Position numbers and translations under genes: made by a program
Origin: Bacillota bacterium
GTDB lineage: Bacteria; Bacillota; Clostridia; Acetivibrionales; JAEZXR01
DNA length: 64,000 nucleotides
Assembly: GCA_023419605.1 (NCBI GenBank)
Contig: JAEZXR010000064.1
Coordinates: 10,351 to 74,350, forward strand
Direction: 5' to 3'
The notes under the pieces: model-generated
Told to the model about the DNA's origin: nothing
What the model saw: the letters and a program-made list of their open reading frames with translations, nothing else
The model's database searches: none
Shown here: piece after piece, positions 36,673-46,216 of the stretch
How positions within the stretch are numbered: the stretch's first letter is position 1
How the letters are laid out: the number at the start of each line of letters is the position of its first letter

Positions 36673-37611
36673 ATGGCGGAAAAGATAGCTACAAGAGAAG
36701 CCTACGGCGCTGCCCTGGCTGAATTCGGCGGAGAATATGATATCGTGGTTCTGGATGCTGACCTCTCAAAGTCAACCAAAACCGACACCTTTAAGAAGAA
36801 ATATCCTGAAAGATTTATCAATATGGGTATTGCGGAAGCCAACATGATGTCAACAGCAGCAGGTTTGGCAAGCTGTGGTAAAATCGTATTTGCCAGCTCT
36901 TTTGCCATGTTCGCTGCCGGCAGGGCTTTTGAACAGGTAAGAAACTCCATCGGATATCCGGGATTGAACGTTAAAATCGGTGCAACCCATGCAGGTATCT
37001 CCGTAGGAGAAGATGGTGCGTCCCACCAGTGTCTGGAAGATATCGGACTCATGAGGACTATTCCGGGCATGGTAGTCATCAGCCCGGCGGATGCCGTTGA
37101 AGCAAGAGCGGCTGTTGAAGCAGCCATCAAACATTACGGACCTGTTTATTTGCGGTTCGGAAGGCTTTCCGTTCCTGTGCTTTATGATAAGGCAACCTAC
37201 AAGTTCGAGATCGGAAAGGGAATTGAACTGGAAGATGGCAAGGATGTAACCATCATCGCCAACGGCTTAATGGTGTTTGAAGCCCTGGAAGCCAGAAAAA
37301 TTCTGGCTGAGGAAGGTATCAATGCGAGAATCATCGACATACATACCATCAAGCCCATTGATGTGGATATCATCGTTAAGGCGGCCAAGGAAACCGGTGC
37401 CATCGTAACGGCAGAAGAGCACAATGTGATCGGTGGTCTTGGAAGTGCAGTTGCCGAGGTGCTGGCAGAAAATTCACCTGTGCCCATGAAGAGGGTCGGA
37501 GTGGAGGATGTATTCGGAAGATCCGGAAAGCCTGCCCCACTGCTCGAATTGTACGGATTGACAGCAAAGAATATTGCAGCCAAGGCAAGGGAAGTACTAA
37601 AGATGAAATAA
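36673..37611 (+). CDS. Transketolase, C-terminal subunit
   Basis: 312 residues, comprising the pyrimidine-binding domain (about 1-180: NMGIAEANMMSTAAGLASCG, with the catalytic Glu of this block) and the C-terminal transketolase domain (about 190-312: EEHNVIGGLGSAVAEVL). It begins immediately after the stop of the N-terminal subunit gene, and its ribosome site GGAGGTGG lies in that gene's last codons, so the two are translated together in equal amounts. Confidence 0.95.
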   Translation: MAEKIATREAYGAALAEFGGEYDIVVLDADLSKSTKTDTFKKKYPERFINMGIAEANMMSTAAGLASCGKIVFASSFAMFAAGRAFEQVRNSIGYPGLNVKIGATHAGISVGEDGASHQCLEDIGLMRTIPGMVVISPADAVEARAAVEAAIKHYGPVYLRFGRLSVPVLYDKATYKFEIGKGIELEDGKDVTIIANGLMVFEALEARKILAEEGINARIIDIHTIKPIDVDIIVKAAKETGAIVTAEEHNVIGGLGSAVAEVLAENSPVPMKRVGVEDVFGRSGKPAPLLELYGLTAKNIAAKAREVLKMK

Positions 37612-37715
37612 TTTCGTTACGGAACTGCCGGCTGTTAGCCATCGGTTGTGGGAAAAGTTCTTTTCCATTACCGGTGGCGGAGGCTGGCGGTAAGCGATAG
37701 AGCTTTAATGAGGTT

Positions 37716-38153
37716 TTGATGATAACAGACTTATTTGACAGTGTTTCAAGCAAATTCAATATAAATGAGAGAGACGTAGACCAGCTTTCCCCTTTGGTTT
37801 TGGCGTATATTGGCGATGCGGTTTACGAGGTGTTTATCCGAACTCTGATTATAAGCAAAGGAAACTCTCCGGTAAACAAGCTTCATAAGGAGTCCATCAG
37901 CTTTGTAAAAGCGAAGGCCCAGTCGGATATCATACATAGGATTCTGGAAACTCTGACCCAGGAGGAACAGGATGTAGTCCGGAGGGGACGCAATGCAAAG
38001 TCGGGGACAATTCCTAAAAATGCGGATGTGACGGAGTACAAATACGCCACAGGATTTGAATCTCTCATCGGATATCTGTATCTCAAACGGCAGTATGAAC
38101 GTTTGCTGCAGGTGTTGGAAATGTGTATTACGGAAGTGAAAAACCAGAACTAG
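37716..38153 (+). CDS. mrnC: Mini-ribonuclease 3
   Basis: 145 residues. An RNase III catalytic domain without a dsRNA-binding domain, shown by LSPLVLAYIGDAVYEVFIR with catalytic Asp34 and Glu38 and by YKYATGFESLIGYLYL. In Firmicutes it matures 23S rRNA ends. The gene normally follows cysS directly; here 3.8 kb of other genes intervenes. A terminator overlaps the stop. Confidence 0.93.
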   Translation: MMITDLFDSVSSKFNINERDVDQLSPLVLAYIGDAVYEVFIRTLIISKGNSPVNKLHKESISFVKAKAQSDIIHRILETLTQEEQDVVRRGRNAKSGTIPKNADVTEYKYATGFESLIGYLYLKRQYERLLQVLEMCITEVKNQN

Positions 38154-38166
38154 CTCTGGTTTTTTT
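38139..38166 (+). terminator. Terminator at the end of mrnC
   Basis: AAACCAGA and TCTGGTTT form an 8-bp stem followed by six T. The left arm lies within the last codons of mrnC. Confidence 0.85.
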
Positions 38167-38363
38167 GGCGTTCGGGGGGCGGTGAAGTAATATTTTCACT
38201 CTCCTTGTTTATTCAAAAGTAAAAGCGCAAAATATATAGATATCCAACGTTAGACTTGAATTGCTCCAGTGACAAATTCGTCCCAAAACCCGGGCACTTT
38301 TACCGCTGGAGATCATATTGGATATCCGTAATGGAAAACTTAAGTAGAAAGAGCAGGTGCAGT

Positions 38364-39290
38364 ATGGCATTTAGAGAAGAAAAACGGCGGCCGGGAGCAA
38401 GGCCAGGAGCGGGAACAGGAAACCGGAAACCCGCAGGACGTAAGGATAGAGACTTTAAGGGTGAGTCCAAGAGAGAATTCAGGGGTGAACCCAAAAAGGA
38501 ATTCAAGAGAGAATATAAGAGTGAGTTTATTCCGCAGGAGGAGCCGGAACGTGATACAGAAGACCGGCTGGAGGGAAGAAATCCCGTGTTGGAGGCCCTG
38601 AAGGCGCAGAGGACCATTAATAAGATCTGGATAGCCAAAGGCGATACGGAAGGTTCCATTAAACAGATCATGGCCATGGCCAGAGAAAGAAGGATTGTAG
38701 TACAGGAAGTGGAACGTTCAAAACTGGATATGTTGTCTTCTACTCATGCACACCAGGGGGTTATCGCCTTTGTAGCCATCAAGGATTACGTGGAAGTGGA
38801 AGATATTCTGAAGATCGCGGAAGAAAAAGGAGAACCTCCTTTTATCATCGTGCTGGATGAAATAACAGACCCGAACAACCTCGGCTCCATCCTGAGAACA
38901 GCAGATGCGGTGGGTGCCCATGGTGTCATCATACCTAAAAGACGGGCTGTAGGACTTACCTCAGCCGTGGCTAAAGCATCGGCAGGCGCGGTTGAATACG
39001 TACCTGTAGCCAGGGTTACAAACATTGCACAGACCATAGAGTACCTGAAGAAGCAGAATGTATGGATTGTAGGAGCCGACAGTTCAGGGGATAAGGCTTT
39101 CTACGAGCAGGATGTAAAGGGACCGGTTGCCCTGGTGATTGGCAGCGAGGGCCAGGGAATCGGGAAATTGATCCAGGAAAAATGTGATTTCGTAGTGAAC
39201 ATACCCATGAAGGGAAAAATCTCTTCCCTGAATGCAGCGGTTGCAGGGGCTGTGATCATGTATGAGATCATGAAGCAGCGAAACCCGTAA
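38364..39290 (+). CDS. rlmB: 23S rRNA 2'-O-methyltransferase RlmB (SpoU family)
   Basis: About 308 residues from ATG 38364 (AGCAGGTG upstream); an earlier in-frame start at 38256 gives an unlikely extension. The N-terminal 55 residues are very basic and repetitive, with units such as FKGESKREFRGEPKKEFKRE. After it come a substrate-binding domain and the SPOUT domain with DPNNLGSILRTADAVGA, VIGSEGQGI and KISSLNAAVAGAV, forming the trefoil knot and AdoMet site. The predicted target is G2251 of 23S rRNA by homology. The basic tail probably adds RNA affinity. Confidence 0.92.
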   Translation: MAFREEKRRPGARPGAGTGNRKPAGRKDRDFKGESKREFRGEPKKEFKREYKSEFIPQEEPERDTEDRLEGRNPVLEALKAQRTINKIWIAKGDTEGSIKQIMAMARERRIVVQEVERSKLDMLSSTHAHQGVIAFVAIKDYVEVEDILKIAEEKGEPPFIIVLDEITDPNNLGSILRTADAVGAHGVIIPKRRAVGLTSAVAKASAGAVEYVPVARVTNIAQTIEYLKKQNVWIVGADSSGDKAFYEQDVKGPVALVIGSEGQGIGKLIQEKCDFVVNIPMKGKISSLNAAVAGAVIMYEIMKQRNP

Positions 39291-39303
39291 GTTTATCGAG
39301 TCA

Positions 39304-39813
39304 ATGGAATATTTGGTTGTAGACGGTTATAACATTATTAATGCCTGGAGTGATATCTTCGACCTGAGGAAAGAGCCCCTGGAGGACTGCAGAGACAAAC
39401 TGCTGGACATGCTGTCCAACTACCAGGGGTACAAAAACGTCGAAGTCATTGTTGTTTTTGACGCCCATCTGGTAAAGGGCGGGCAGGAAAAACAGAAGGG
39501 CTATGGTAAGATAAAGGTTGTATACACAAAGGAAAATGAAACTGCCGATAATTTTATAGAAAGATTTGTTTACGGAATGGCCAGGGAACACAGGATCCGG
39601 GTGGCCACCTCGGACTATCTGGAGCAGCGGATGATTTTAAGCAGCGGCGGTATCCGTATGTCACCCCGTGAATTAAAAGAAGAGATAAAATCCGCCCCCA
39701 ATAATGCAAAAACGGACTATAGCAAGGCATTGACGAAAAACAATACCATTATGTCCAATATCAACGCGGAATTACTGGAGAAACTGGAGAAAATGCGCAG
39801 GGGTAAGATATAG
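39304..39813 (+). CDS. NYN-domain ribonuclease YacP/Rae1-like
   Basis: 169 residues. A PIN-like NYN domain begins YLVVDGYNIINAW, with further acidic residues in VVFDAHLV, NETADNFIERFV and VATSDYLEQ that form the metal site. In Bacillus the homologue Rae1 (YacP) is a ribosome-associated endoribonuclease. The rlmB-yacP-sigH order is conserved in Firmicutes and supports the call. Confidence 0.9.
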   Translation: MEYLVVDGYNIINAWSDIFDLRKEPLEDCRDKLLDMLSNYQGYKNVEVIVVFDAHLVKGGQEKQKGYGKIKVVYTKENETADNFIERFVYGMAREHRIRVATSDYLEQRMILSSGGIRMSPRELKEEIKSAPNNAKTDYSKALTKNNTIMSNINAELLEKLEKMRRGKI

Positions 39814-39904
39814 TCTTTCGCTTGACACAGGGGATTTCATTACTTATAATTGAAATTGTGTATATTATTTTATGCATATTTTGTGGTTGTTGGGGGAAAA
39901 GAGC

Positions 39905-40549
39905 TTGAACTCGAATGTACAGGCTGAGGTACGATGCATTTTCAACGAAATGCTCGATGAAGAGATAATTGAAGACGCAAGAGCAGGGAATTACGACGCT
40001 CTTGAATACCTGATCAACAAGTACAAGAACTTTGTGCGGGCAAAGGCGAGGACTTACTTTCTGATTGGTGCAGACCGGGAAGACATTATACAGGAAGGTA
40101 TGATCGGGCTTTACAAAGCCATCCGAGACTTCAGGGGGGACAAACTTTCATCGTTTCGTGCCTTCGCGGAGCTATGTATCACGAGACAGATTATAACGGC
40201 GATAAAGACAGCGACCCGGCAAAAACACATCCCTTTAAACTCCTATGTGTCTCTTAACAGACCTATTTTTGATGAAGAGTCGGACCGTACGCTGATGGAT
40301 GTTATCGGTGAAGAGACCATGGCGGACCCGGAGGAAATGATCATTAACCGTGAGGAGTTTGCCGGCATCGAAAATCGGATCGGAGAGATACTGAGCTCTT
40401 TGGAATGGGAAGTATTATCATTGTACCTGGAAGGGAAGTCCTACCAGGAGATTGCCGAAGAGCTGGACAAGCATGTGAAGTCGATTGATAACGCGCTACA
40501 GCGAGTAAAACGGAAATTGGAGAAATTTCTTGAAGAACAGAAGTCCTAA
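39905..40549 (+). CDS. sigH: RNA polymerase sigma-H factor
   Basis: About 214 residues. Region 2 reads NYDALEYLINKYKNFVRAKA and GADREDIIQEGMIGLYKAIR; region 4 is WEVLSLYLEGKSYQEIAEEL. Sigma-H drives early sporulation and stationary-phase genes. The start is uncertain. TTG 39905 follows GGGGGAAAAGAGC and fits best, ATG 39950 is possible, and ATG 39872 lacks a ribosome site. Its place after rlmB-yacP is the conserved one. Confidence 0.93.
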   Translation: MNSNVQAEVRCIFNEMLDEEIIEDARAGNYDALEYLINKYKNFVRAKARTYFLIGADREDIIQEGMIGLYKAIRDFRGDKLSSFRAFAELCITRQIITAIKTATRQKHIPLNSYVSLNRPIFDEESDRTLMDVIGEETMADPEEMIINREEFAGIENRIGEILSSLEWEVLSLYLEGKSYQEIAEELDKHVKSIDNALQRVKRKLEKFLEEQKS

Positions 40550-40639
40550 GTGTCTTATATGAGGCTTTTCAGCACTGGACGGAGTTGTATATTTATGGTA
40601 TAGTTTATATTGGTTGTGAGTTTATTACACGCACGATTT

Positions 40640-40713
40640 GCGGGTGTAGTTCAATGGCAGAACATCAGCTTCCCAAGCTGATTGCGAGGGTTCGATTCCC
40701 TTCACCCGCTCCA
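40640..40713 (+). tRNA. tRNA-Gly (anticodon CCC)
   Basis: Acceptor arms GCGGGTG and CACCCGC with discriminator T and encoded CCA close a normal cloverleaf. The anticodon stem-loop TCAGC-TTCCCAA-GCTGA gives anticodon CCC, reading GGG. The T-arm is GAGGGTTCGATTCCCTT. Length 74. Confidence 0.95.
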
Positions 40714-40721
40714 ATATGATG

Positions 40722-40760
40722 AAAACCGGCCCATTGGTTAACCAACGGGCCGGTTTTTTA
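40722..40760 (+). terminator. Terminator after tRNA-Gly
   Basis: AAAACCGGCCC...TTGG pairs with CCAACGGGCCGGTTTT as an almost perfect stem followed by a T-run. It lies between tRNA-Gly and the convergent glycosyltransferase gene. Confidence 0.9.
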
Positions 40761-40784
40761 TTCTATATTTCATTTTATTCCCCT

Positions 40785-42581
40785 TTAATAACCTTTCAGC
40801 TTCAATTTGTGAAGCATGGCAGCACCTTCCGCGTCCATAACGTCAAAAATTTTTATGGACCGCATAAACTCCTTATAGGCCAGATCATAGCAACTCTCTG
40901 CATAATACAGTTTGGCCAGCTGCAAAAGCACTGTTTTGTCTGTTACGGAGTTAAGCAGGTTTAAAGCTTTTTCAAAGGCTTCAAATTCATGGACGATGAG
41001 AAGTACTTTAAGCAAATCGAAAATAATGACTGTATATACGGCCGATTCATTCTCATCCTCGCTTAAAACTGTAAGTTCTCCTGTTTTCATCAAGGTATAA
41101 AAAGCGTTATAGACCTTTAGAATCGGATCCTTTTGATTCAGCTTCCTGTCTGTCAAAAGTTTCCCGGCACTGGGGAATTTGTTTTCAAGGATTTTGCATA
41201 GAGCCTTTGCACATGTGGCTTTTACAGCATATTCATCATTGGATTTTACCATGTCCATAAGTTTGGAGACATTGCTGTATTTTTTTAGGAATAATTTGCA
41301 GAGCGCTTTTTTGTATGTAATATCATCGGGGGCGCCAGACGTATTCTCTTCTTTTTCCAGGTAATCAATGGCCAGGTCATAGAATTTTTCTTCTATTAGA
41401 ACCTCCGAAACGAGAAAATTAAAGCTCTCTATGTTATACTGGTGCATTACTTCAATTTTTTCTATCAGTACTTTCGTACTTACAGTCTGCTTGCACAGTG
41501 CTTTAATCGCTTTTATAAAAGCGATGGTAATTTTATTGTTGGATTGTATTGCCTTCAGATAGTTTTCTACGGCTGCTTCGTAGTCCTCCAGTTTGTAGAA
41601 AACCTCACCCAGCATCAGGTATACGCGGTAATTTCCCGTACCGGGGATCATATTCAAATGGATGGGAGCCTCTCCCATCTCAATGCATTTGGCAAAGTGC
41701 TTTATTGCCAGAGTGGGCATATCCAGAGAATTGTATGCCATTCCCCGCAAATATTCGAGGTCGGTAAAGTCCGGATAGTAGTTCAGTCCTTCTTCTATCA
41801 GCTTTAACGCATCGTCGTTCCTACCGGAATACATATAGCAGTTAACCAGCTTCAATATCAGTTTGGAACTATACCCCTGGGCGATATCAAACTTTGCATA
41901 GCATTTCTCATAGAATTCAATGGCCTTCGGATAATTTCCCAGTGCGAAGTATTCATTTCCCAGGTTAAAGAGTGTAAATGGATAGCCAGGGTATTGTTCC
42001 AGTTCTTTTTGCAGAATCCGGATATTTCTGTTTCTCTTATCGTGCTCCTTGATCTTCTGATCCAAATAGCCGTAATGGTACACTTTAATAGGCTCGTTCA
42101 ATATTTTTGCCGAGGGATTGATTTCCTTTATATTTGAATAGATCTGCTCGTGAATGGGATTTGAGAAAAAGTAGCCCATCTTGTTTTTGATTAACCGGAT
42201 ATTCAAGTTATTCAGAGCATCGACGCCGGCGGTATCGCCGAGATAGCATACCGTTTGAAAGAAATAGGCATCCGCTTCGTTTCTTTTTACCAGGTCTAAA
42301 ACCGCTTGCTGATGAGACTTTTCCAGTTCATCGTCAGCATCCATGAGGAGGATCCAGTCCCCCGCTGCGTGCTGCAGTGAATAGTTCCTGGCATCACTGA
42401 AGTTATCATTCCATGGGAAAAAGTATACCTTTGCGCCATATTGCTTTGCGATATCAACGGTAGAGTCCGAGGAACCCGTGTCCACGATGATCATTTCGTC
42501 TACGATATCCTTAACACTGTCCAAGCATCGAGGAAGGTTATCCTGCTCATTTTTGACGATCATGCATAAGCTTAACAACAT
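40785..42581 (-). CDS. Family 2 glycosyltransferase with C-terminal TPR repeats
   Basis: 598 residues. The GT-A domain (about 1-230) begins LSLCMIVKNEQDNLPRCLDS, contains IIVDTGSSDST and the metal-binding DAD in WILLMDADDEL. From about 190 on there are helical TPR units, for example YPFTLFNLGNEYFALGNYPK and RVYLMLGEVFYKLEDYEAAV. This architecture is frequent in clostridial clusters that glycosylate surface or spore proteins. The start follows GGGGGGTGATAA. It faces away from a DUF6385 gene upstream and probably modifies proteins of this locus (inference). Confidence 0.88.
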   Translation of the reverse strand: MLLSLCMIVKNEQDNLPRCLDSVKDIVDEMIIVDTGSSDSTVDIAKQYGAKVYFFPWNDNFSDARNYSLQHAAGDWILLMDADDELEKSHQQAVLDLVKRNEADAYFFQTVCYLGDTAGVDALNNLNIRLIKNKMGYFFSNPIHEQIYSNIKEINPSAKILNEPIKVYHYGYLDQKIKEHDKRNRNIRILQKELEQYPGYPFTLFNLGNEYFALGNYPKAIEFYEKCYAKFDIAQGYSSKLILKLVNCYMYSGRNDDALKLIEEGLNYYPDFTDLEYLRGMAYNSLDMPTLAIKHFAKCIEMGEAPIHLNMIPGTGNYRVYLMLGEVFYKLEDYEAAVENYLKAIQSNNKITIAFIKAIKALCKQTVSTKVLIEKIEVMHQYNIESFNFLVSEVLIEEKFYDLAIDYLEKEENTSGAPDDITYKKALCKLFLKKYSNVSKLMDMVKSNDEYAVKATCAKALCKILENKFPSAGKLLTDRKLNQKDPILKVYNAFYTLMKTGELTVLSEDENESAVYTVIIFDLLKVLLIVHEFEAFEKALNLLNSVTDKTVLLQLAKLYYAESCYDLAYKEFMRSIKIFDVMDAEGAAMLHKLKLKGY

Positions 42582-42681
42582 TTATCACCCCCCAAGTATT
42601 TTATGCTCCCAATATAAAAATAGTGCCACCCGGTAAAGGGATATTCTCCATTTCTACCGGATGGCAAAGGATTATTTATAG

Positions 42682-43131
42682 TTATTGTGCGTTATAGTAA
42701 ATAATAGCACTTGCTGTATCCGAGCCCTGAATCAGCAGTCGGGTGTAATTCAGGAATCTTGCAGCAACAAGTACGGCTTTTGATTGTCCACCCACAGTGT
42801 ATGCAGAACTTGAATCATTTACATAATAAGTTTCCGAATCAACCGGCGATATTTGCAGCCATGCTGTAAATGTAGCAGTGTTGGTTGCGGAATCATTCTT
42901 AACGTAGAAAGAATACATTGTCCGTAAGGATGTATCACTGGTTAATGCAGTAACGGTTGCTGTAGTGATTCCTGTCAGGGTTACGGATGTAGATGTGAAC
43001 TGTGGCAAAGCTGTAGTAATCAGATTTCCTTCTGAGTCTGTATTAATGGCTTGTGTCGTACCGTTGTATTGTCCGAAAATCTGTGTTTGCAGTTGGCTGG
43101 CAACCTCGTTAAAAACAATATTGTTCGGCAT
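42682..43131 (-). CDS. DUF6385 surface-associated protein A
   Basis: About 149 residues from ATG 43131 (GAGGTGGG upstream); an upstream in-frame ATG at 43146 is less likely. The N-terminus MPNNIVFNEVASQLQTQIFG is nearly repeated in the protein encoded at 43346. The C-terminal half is a beta-rich module (TMYSFYVKND, WLQISPVDSETYYVND, LNYTRLLIQG). No signal peptide is seen. Function is unknown. Placement beside glycosyltransferases suggests a structural component of a spore or cell surface layer, which is inference. Confidence 0.75.
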   Translation of the reverse strand: MPNNIVFNEVASQLQTQIFGQYNGTTQAINTDSEGNLITTALPQFTSTSVTLTGITTATVTALTSDTSLRTMYSFYVKNDSATNTATFTAWLQISPVDSETYYVNDSSSAYTVGGQSKAVLVAARFLNYTRLLIQGSDTASAIIYYNAQ

Positions 43132-43345
43132 GTAAACCCACCTCATTCATATAAACTTTAATATATTTTATGTTAATTGATGGGGGATGGTTACACTTTG
43201 GCGCCTTTGGAGCAGACTATTATGTCAACAATCCATTTGTTTTCCGGGAAAGTGACAGAGGGTGAATAAAGGACAGCCCAACTAAAGTGTTTCTTTCATA
43301 TTCGGTAAGAGGGTAAAATATATTAAATAGAAGGAGTGAACTCGT

Positions 43346-43810
43346 ATGCCGAATAATCTTGTTTTCAATAACGTTGCAAGTCAGCTTCAAACCCAGATTT
43401 ACGGAACAGACGGTAAGAATATCTATCCCATTAAAACGGATACCTATGGAAGGCTGGAAGTAGTAGGAAGCTTAACAGCAGTCGTAGCCGGTACATTTGT
43501 TTCAAATATGACGGTAGTTTCAGGAAGTGGAATCGGATCAGCCATGCCGATGAATACGTCGGTGCTGAATATGTATTCCTTCTTTGTACATAATCTGGGG
43601 AATTCAACATTTACAGTGAGGCTGCAGGTTGCGCCCATGAATGAGGAAAAATATTATATTAATGACACCAGCGGGGATTATGCACTTGTTCCGAATACTG
43701 TAACCAACGTCGTATTGGTTCCGAGATATTATCTCAATTGGACGCGGGTGCAATATATCGCAACCGCAGGAACATTTACCGCGGAAGTATGGTTTAACGG
43801 GAAAGGCTAG
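43346..43810 (+). CDS. DUF6385 surface-associated protein B
   Basis: 154 residues, a paralogue of protein A in divergent orientation. The start motif MPNNLVFNNVASQLQTQIYG and the C-terminal module (NMYSFFVHNLG, RLQVAPMNEEKYYINDTSGD, YYLNWTRVQY) align with it. There is no signal peptide. The ATG follows GGAGTGAACTCGT. The 199-base spacer between the two paralogues should hold both promoters. Confidence 0.75.
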   Translation: MPNNLVFNNVASQLQTQIYGTDGKNIYPIKTDTYGRLEVVGSLTAVVAGTFVSNMTVVSGSGIGSAMPMNTSVLNMYSFFVHNLGNSTFTVRLQVAPMNEEKYYINDTSGDYALVPNTVTNVVLVPRYYLNWTRVQYIATAGTFTAEVWFNGKG

Positions 43811-43842
43811 GGGAACGGTGTTGTATTGCCATACTTACTTCC

Positions 43843-45114
43843 TTACGCTTGACGAACTAACGGTTTTGCCTGAACAATGGATTGGGTTGAATACATCAAC
43901 TCCTTTTGCAGCCGTTGAATGGATTTGTTCCAACTGAATTTTTTAGCGGTTATAAAACCGTTTTCCCGAAGTTTGGCTCGCAGCTCCGGATGGTTGAAGA
44001 TAAGCTCCAGCTTTTCCTTCAACTGTTCTGCATCGCCCGCTTTGTAGATCAAACTGTTATAATCATCTTTGGCATATTCACGAATTCCCCCATTATCGGA
44101 GGTTATTACGGCAGCTCCGCAGGCCATGGCTTCTAAAGGCGGGAGTGCAAAGGATTCATAATACGACCCGCATATATAGAGGTCCGAGGAGCGGTAGATA
44201 TCCCCGATTTCCTTTTGGGCGGGGGCTACATACTCTTTTATGCCAAAGCCCAGGTCTTCATAGTTATACTGAAGCTTTGTCTGCGTAAGCCATTGGACCC
44301 GGAACGGGTAGCCTGCTTTCTTCAGTTGATACAAGGCACTGAGTATAATGACATGTCCTTTGAATAAAATGCCGTCACTTCCAACCAATAAAATTTGCAG
44401 GACATCATTTTCCTTATTTGCAGTGCTTTTGGAATGAAATATCTTTCGGTCCAAGGCATTGGGGATGATGACGGATTTCCGTCCAAATAACTCAAGGATT
44501 CTTTTTTGCATTATGCCTGAAACCGTAATAATCCTGACAGGCAGTGTATAGGCAGTACCGATGATGCTTTGAATATTCCTGTCCAGTCTTTCATAATCAA
44601 ATATGTCGTAATCTCCCTGGGCAAAATGGTATTTAAGCGGAGCTTTTATCCTCAAAGCGTCGACGACCAGGTCCCAGTACCCTGCAATAACCACATCTGC
44701 GGGCGGAACTACGTCACTTAGGTTATTTTCGGGATTTACAACGAAATAAGGGTTACGGCATTCGATCCATTGGGGCTTTGGGCAGTGCGAGTATAACAGG
44801 ACTTCATGCCCCAGGGCGGCCAGCCTGTTGGATTGCTCGATCAATATTTTTAATCCTCCTGTGATGTTGCAGTGGGGGATAAGGTATACAATTCGCAGTC
44901 TGCTCTTGTTCCTTATCTGGTCGGCAGCATCATACAACCCATACTTGAACCCATCTGCTTCGAGTATGCCCTTGATTGCGGCTGTTTTGCCGCTATCATC
45001 ATCCAATAGCGCAGTATTGAGGAAAGAAAGTTCATTTCTATTCCTGTATAGCTCCGCGAGCTCGGAACATCTTTTTTGTAAATGGTATTTCCTTACCTCA
45101 TCATAGTTAACCAA
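43843..45114 (-). CDS. Family 4 glycosyltransferase
   Basis: About 423 residues. TTG 45114 is chosen because AAGGAGGTG lies just upstream; the 22 upstream codons are cysteine-rich and not family-like. A GT-B fold is indicated by VYLIPHCNITGGLKILIEQ in the N-terminal half. In the C-terminal half are VGSDGILFKGHVI and the donor-binding E-x7-E in YESFALPPLEAMACGAAVI. It should transfer a nucleotide-activated sugar to a surface glycan or protein. It ends 33 bases from the convergent DUF6385 gene. Confidence 0.88.
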   Translation of the reverse strand: MVNYDEVRKYHLQKRCSELAELYRNRNELSFLNTALLDDDSGKTAAIKGILEADGFKYGLYDAADQIRNKSRLRIVYLIPHCNITGGLKILIEQSNRLAALGHEVLLYSHCPKPQWIECRNPYFVVNPENNLSDVVPPADVVIAGYWDLVVDALRIKAPLKYHFAQGDYDIFDYERLDRNIQSIIGTAYTLPVRIITVSGIMQKRILELFGRKSVIIPNALDRKIFHSKSTANKENDVLQILLVGSDGILFKGHVIILSALYQLKKAGYPFRVQWLTQTKLQYNYEDLGFGIKEYVAPAQKEIGDIYRSSDLYICGSYYESFALPPLEAMACGAAVITSDNGGIREYAKDDYNSLIYKAGDAEQLKEKLELIFNHPELRAKLRENGFITAKKFSWNKSIQRLQKELMYSTQSIVQAKPLVRQA

Positions 45115-45289
45115 AGTGAGGCACCTCCTTGTAGTTTTGCATCCTATGCATAGGTGGCATTGGCAACAGTCGAATGGCATATATTATCATATGAAAGCTA
45201 TAGCTAAAAGTAGACGCTTCCTATGCGGATTTGGATGAAATTGTGCATTTACATGCACTGGCGGCTGCTATTTAAACTGAGGGTGCAGT

Positions 45290-46153
45290 ATGGTGACGAA
45301 CCTGACTTTGATTCCCACTCAAAATACATATGTATCGAGTGGAAAAGCGGATACAAATTTTTCATCGAGTAATGTTCTATATGCAGGCAGCAGCGCAAGT
45401 AATTTTCTGTACAGGACGTTGCTTTATTTCGACATGCGGCTGGTACCGCATAATGCTGAGATCGAGTCGGCTGTTTTAAACATGTATGCGGAGTATATAA
45501 ATACAAGAAATAACAATGGCTTTTTCACACCTTATATACTCGCATCGAGCTGGGATGTGGAGCAGGTTACCTGGAACAGCCAGCCGGCATTTAATTCCTC
45601 TATCGCTGGAAAAACAGCGGAAATATCCACCTACGGCTGGCATAGCTGGGATATCGCGAGTATCGTTAAGTTATGGAGTGCGGATCAGTCGGAAAACCAT
45701 GGGCTCATTTTAACCTCCACGGAGGATATAAAAAATGATATTAAGAAGTTTCATTCCTTAAAAAGTTATTATTACAGGCAGTATCGACCGTTTCTTGAAA
45801 TCAAATATGACTTTAAGAGCAACTTTACACTTTCCTCAAGAGGGATCGTGGATATATGCGAACAAAGGAAAACCGAAAATGAGTATTCGTTTTCGGAGTG
45901 GCAGAATACCTCTATTTATTCGACATATACCTTTTTCGTTCAAAACATGGGTCCACACCCTGCTACTATTTTTGTACAAATCAGTCCTGACCGGAGGGCC
46001 GTTGTAAACGAGCCCTTCATGGTCTGTGTTGCTCCAGGGGCTGTTGAAGCTCTCGTGCCGCAAAAGTTCGGTTTCTTTACCCGGCTTGCTTACAGGTCGT
46101 CTTTCCATGGAAGAGGTACGTCTTTGAAAATATGGTTTCAAGCACAGGTGTAG
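45290..46153 (+). CDS. DNRLRE-domain protein with DUF6385-like C-terminal module
   Basis: 287 residues. The N-terminal domain (about 1-165) is DNRLRE-like, a beta-sandwich with LIPTQNTYVSSGKADTNFSS, RTLLYFDM and DVEQVTWNSQPAFNS. The final 105 residues repeat the module of the two neighbouring DUF6385 proteins, seen in YTFFVQNMGPHPATIFVQIS and KFGFFTRLAYRSS. No signal peptide is evident. It is likely a structural or adhesive surface protein made for the same structure as its neighbours (inference). The start follows GAGGGTGCAGT. Confidence 0.75.
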   Translation: MVTNLTLIPTQNTYVSSGKADTNFSSSNVLYAGSSASNFLYRTLLYFDMRLVPHNAEIESAVLNMYAEYINTRNNNGFFTPYILASSWDVEQVTWNSQPAFNSSIAGKTAEISTYGWHSWDIASIVKLWSADQSENHGLILTSTEDIKNDIKKFHSLKSYYYRQYRPFLEIKYDFKSNFTLSSRGIVDICEQRKTENEYSFSEWQNTSIYSTYTFFVQNMGPHPATIFVQISPDRRAVVNEPFMVCVAPGAVEALVPQKFGFFTRLAYRSSFHGRGTSLKIWFQAQV

Positions 46154-46216
46154 CGCCATCCTGCGACCATTTGCATATATATATAGGGTGAAAAGGATTC
46201 TGAAAGGTGGGTTTCT

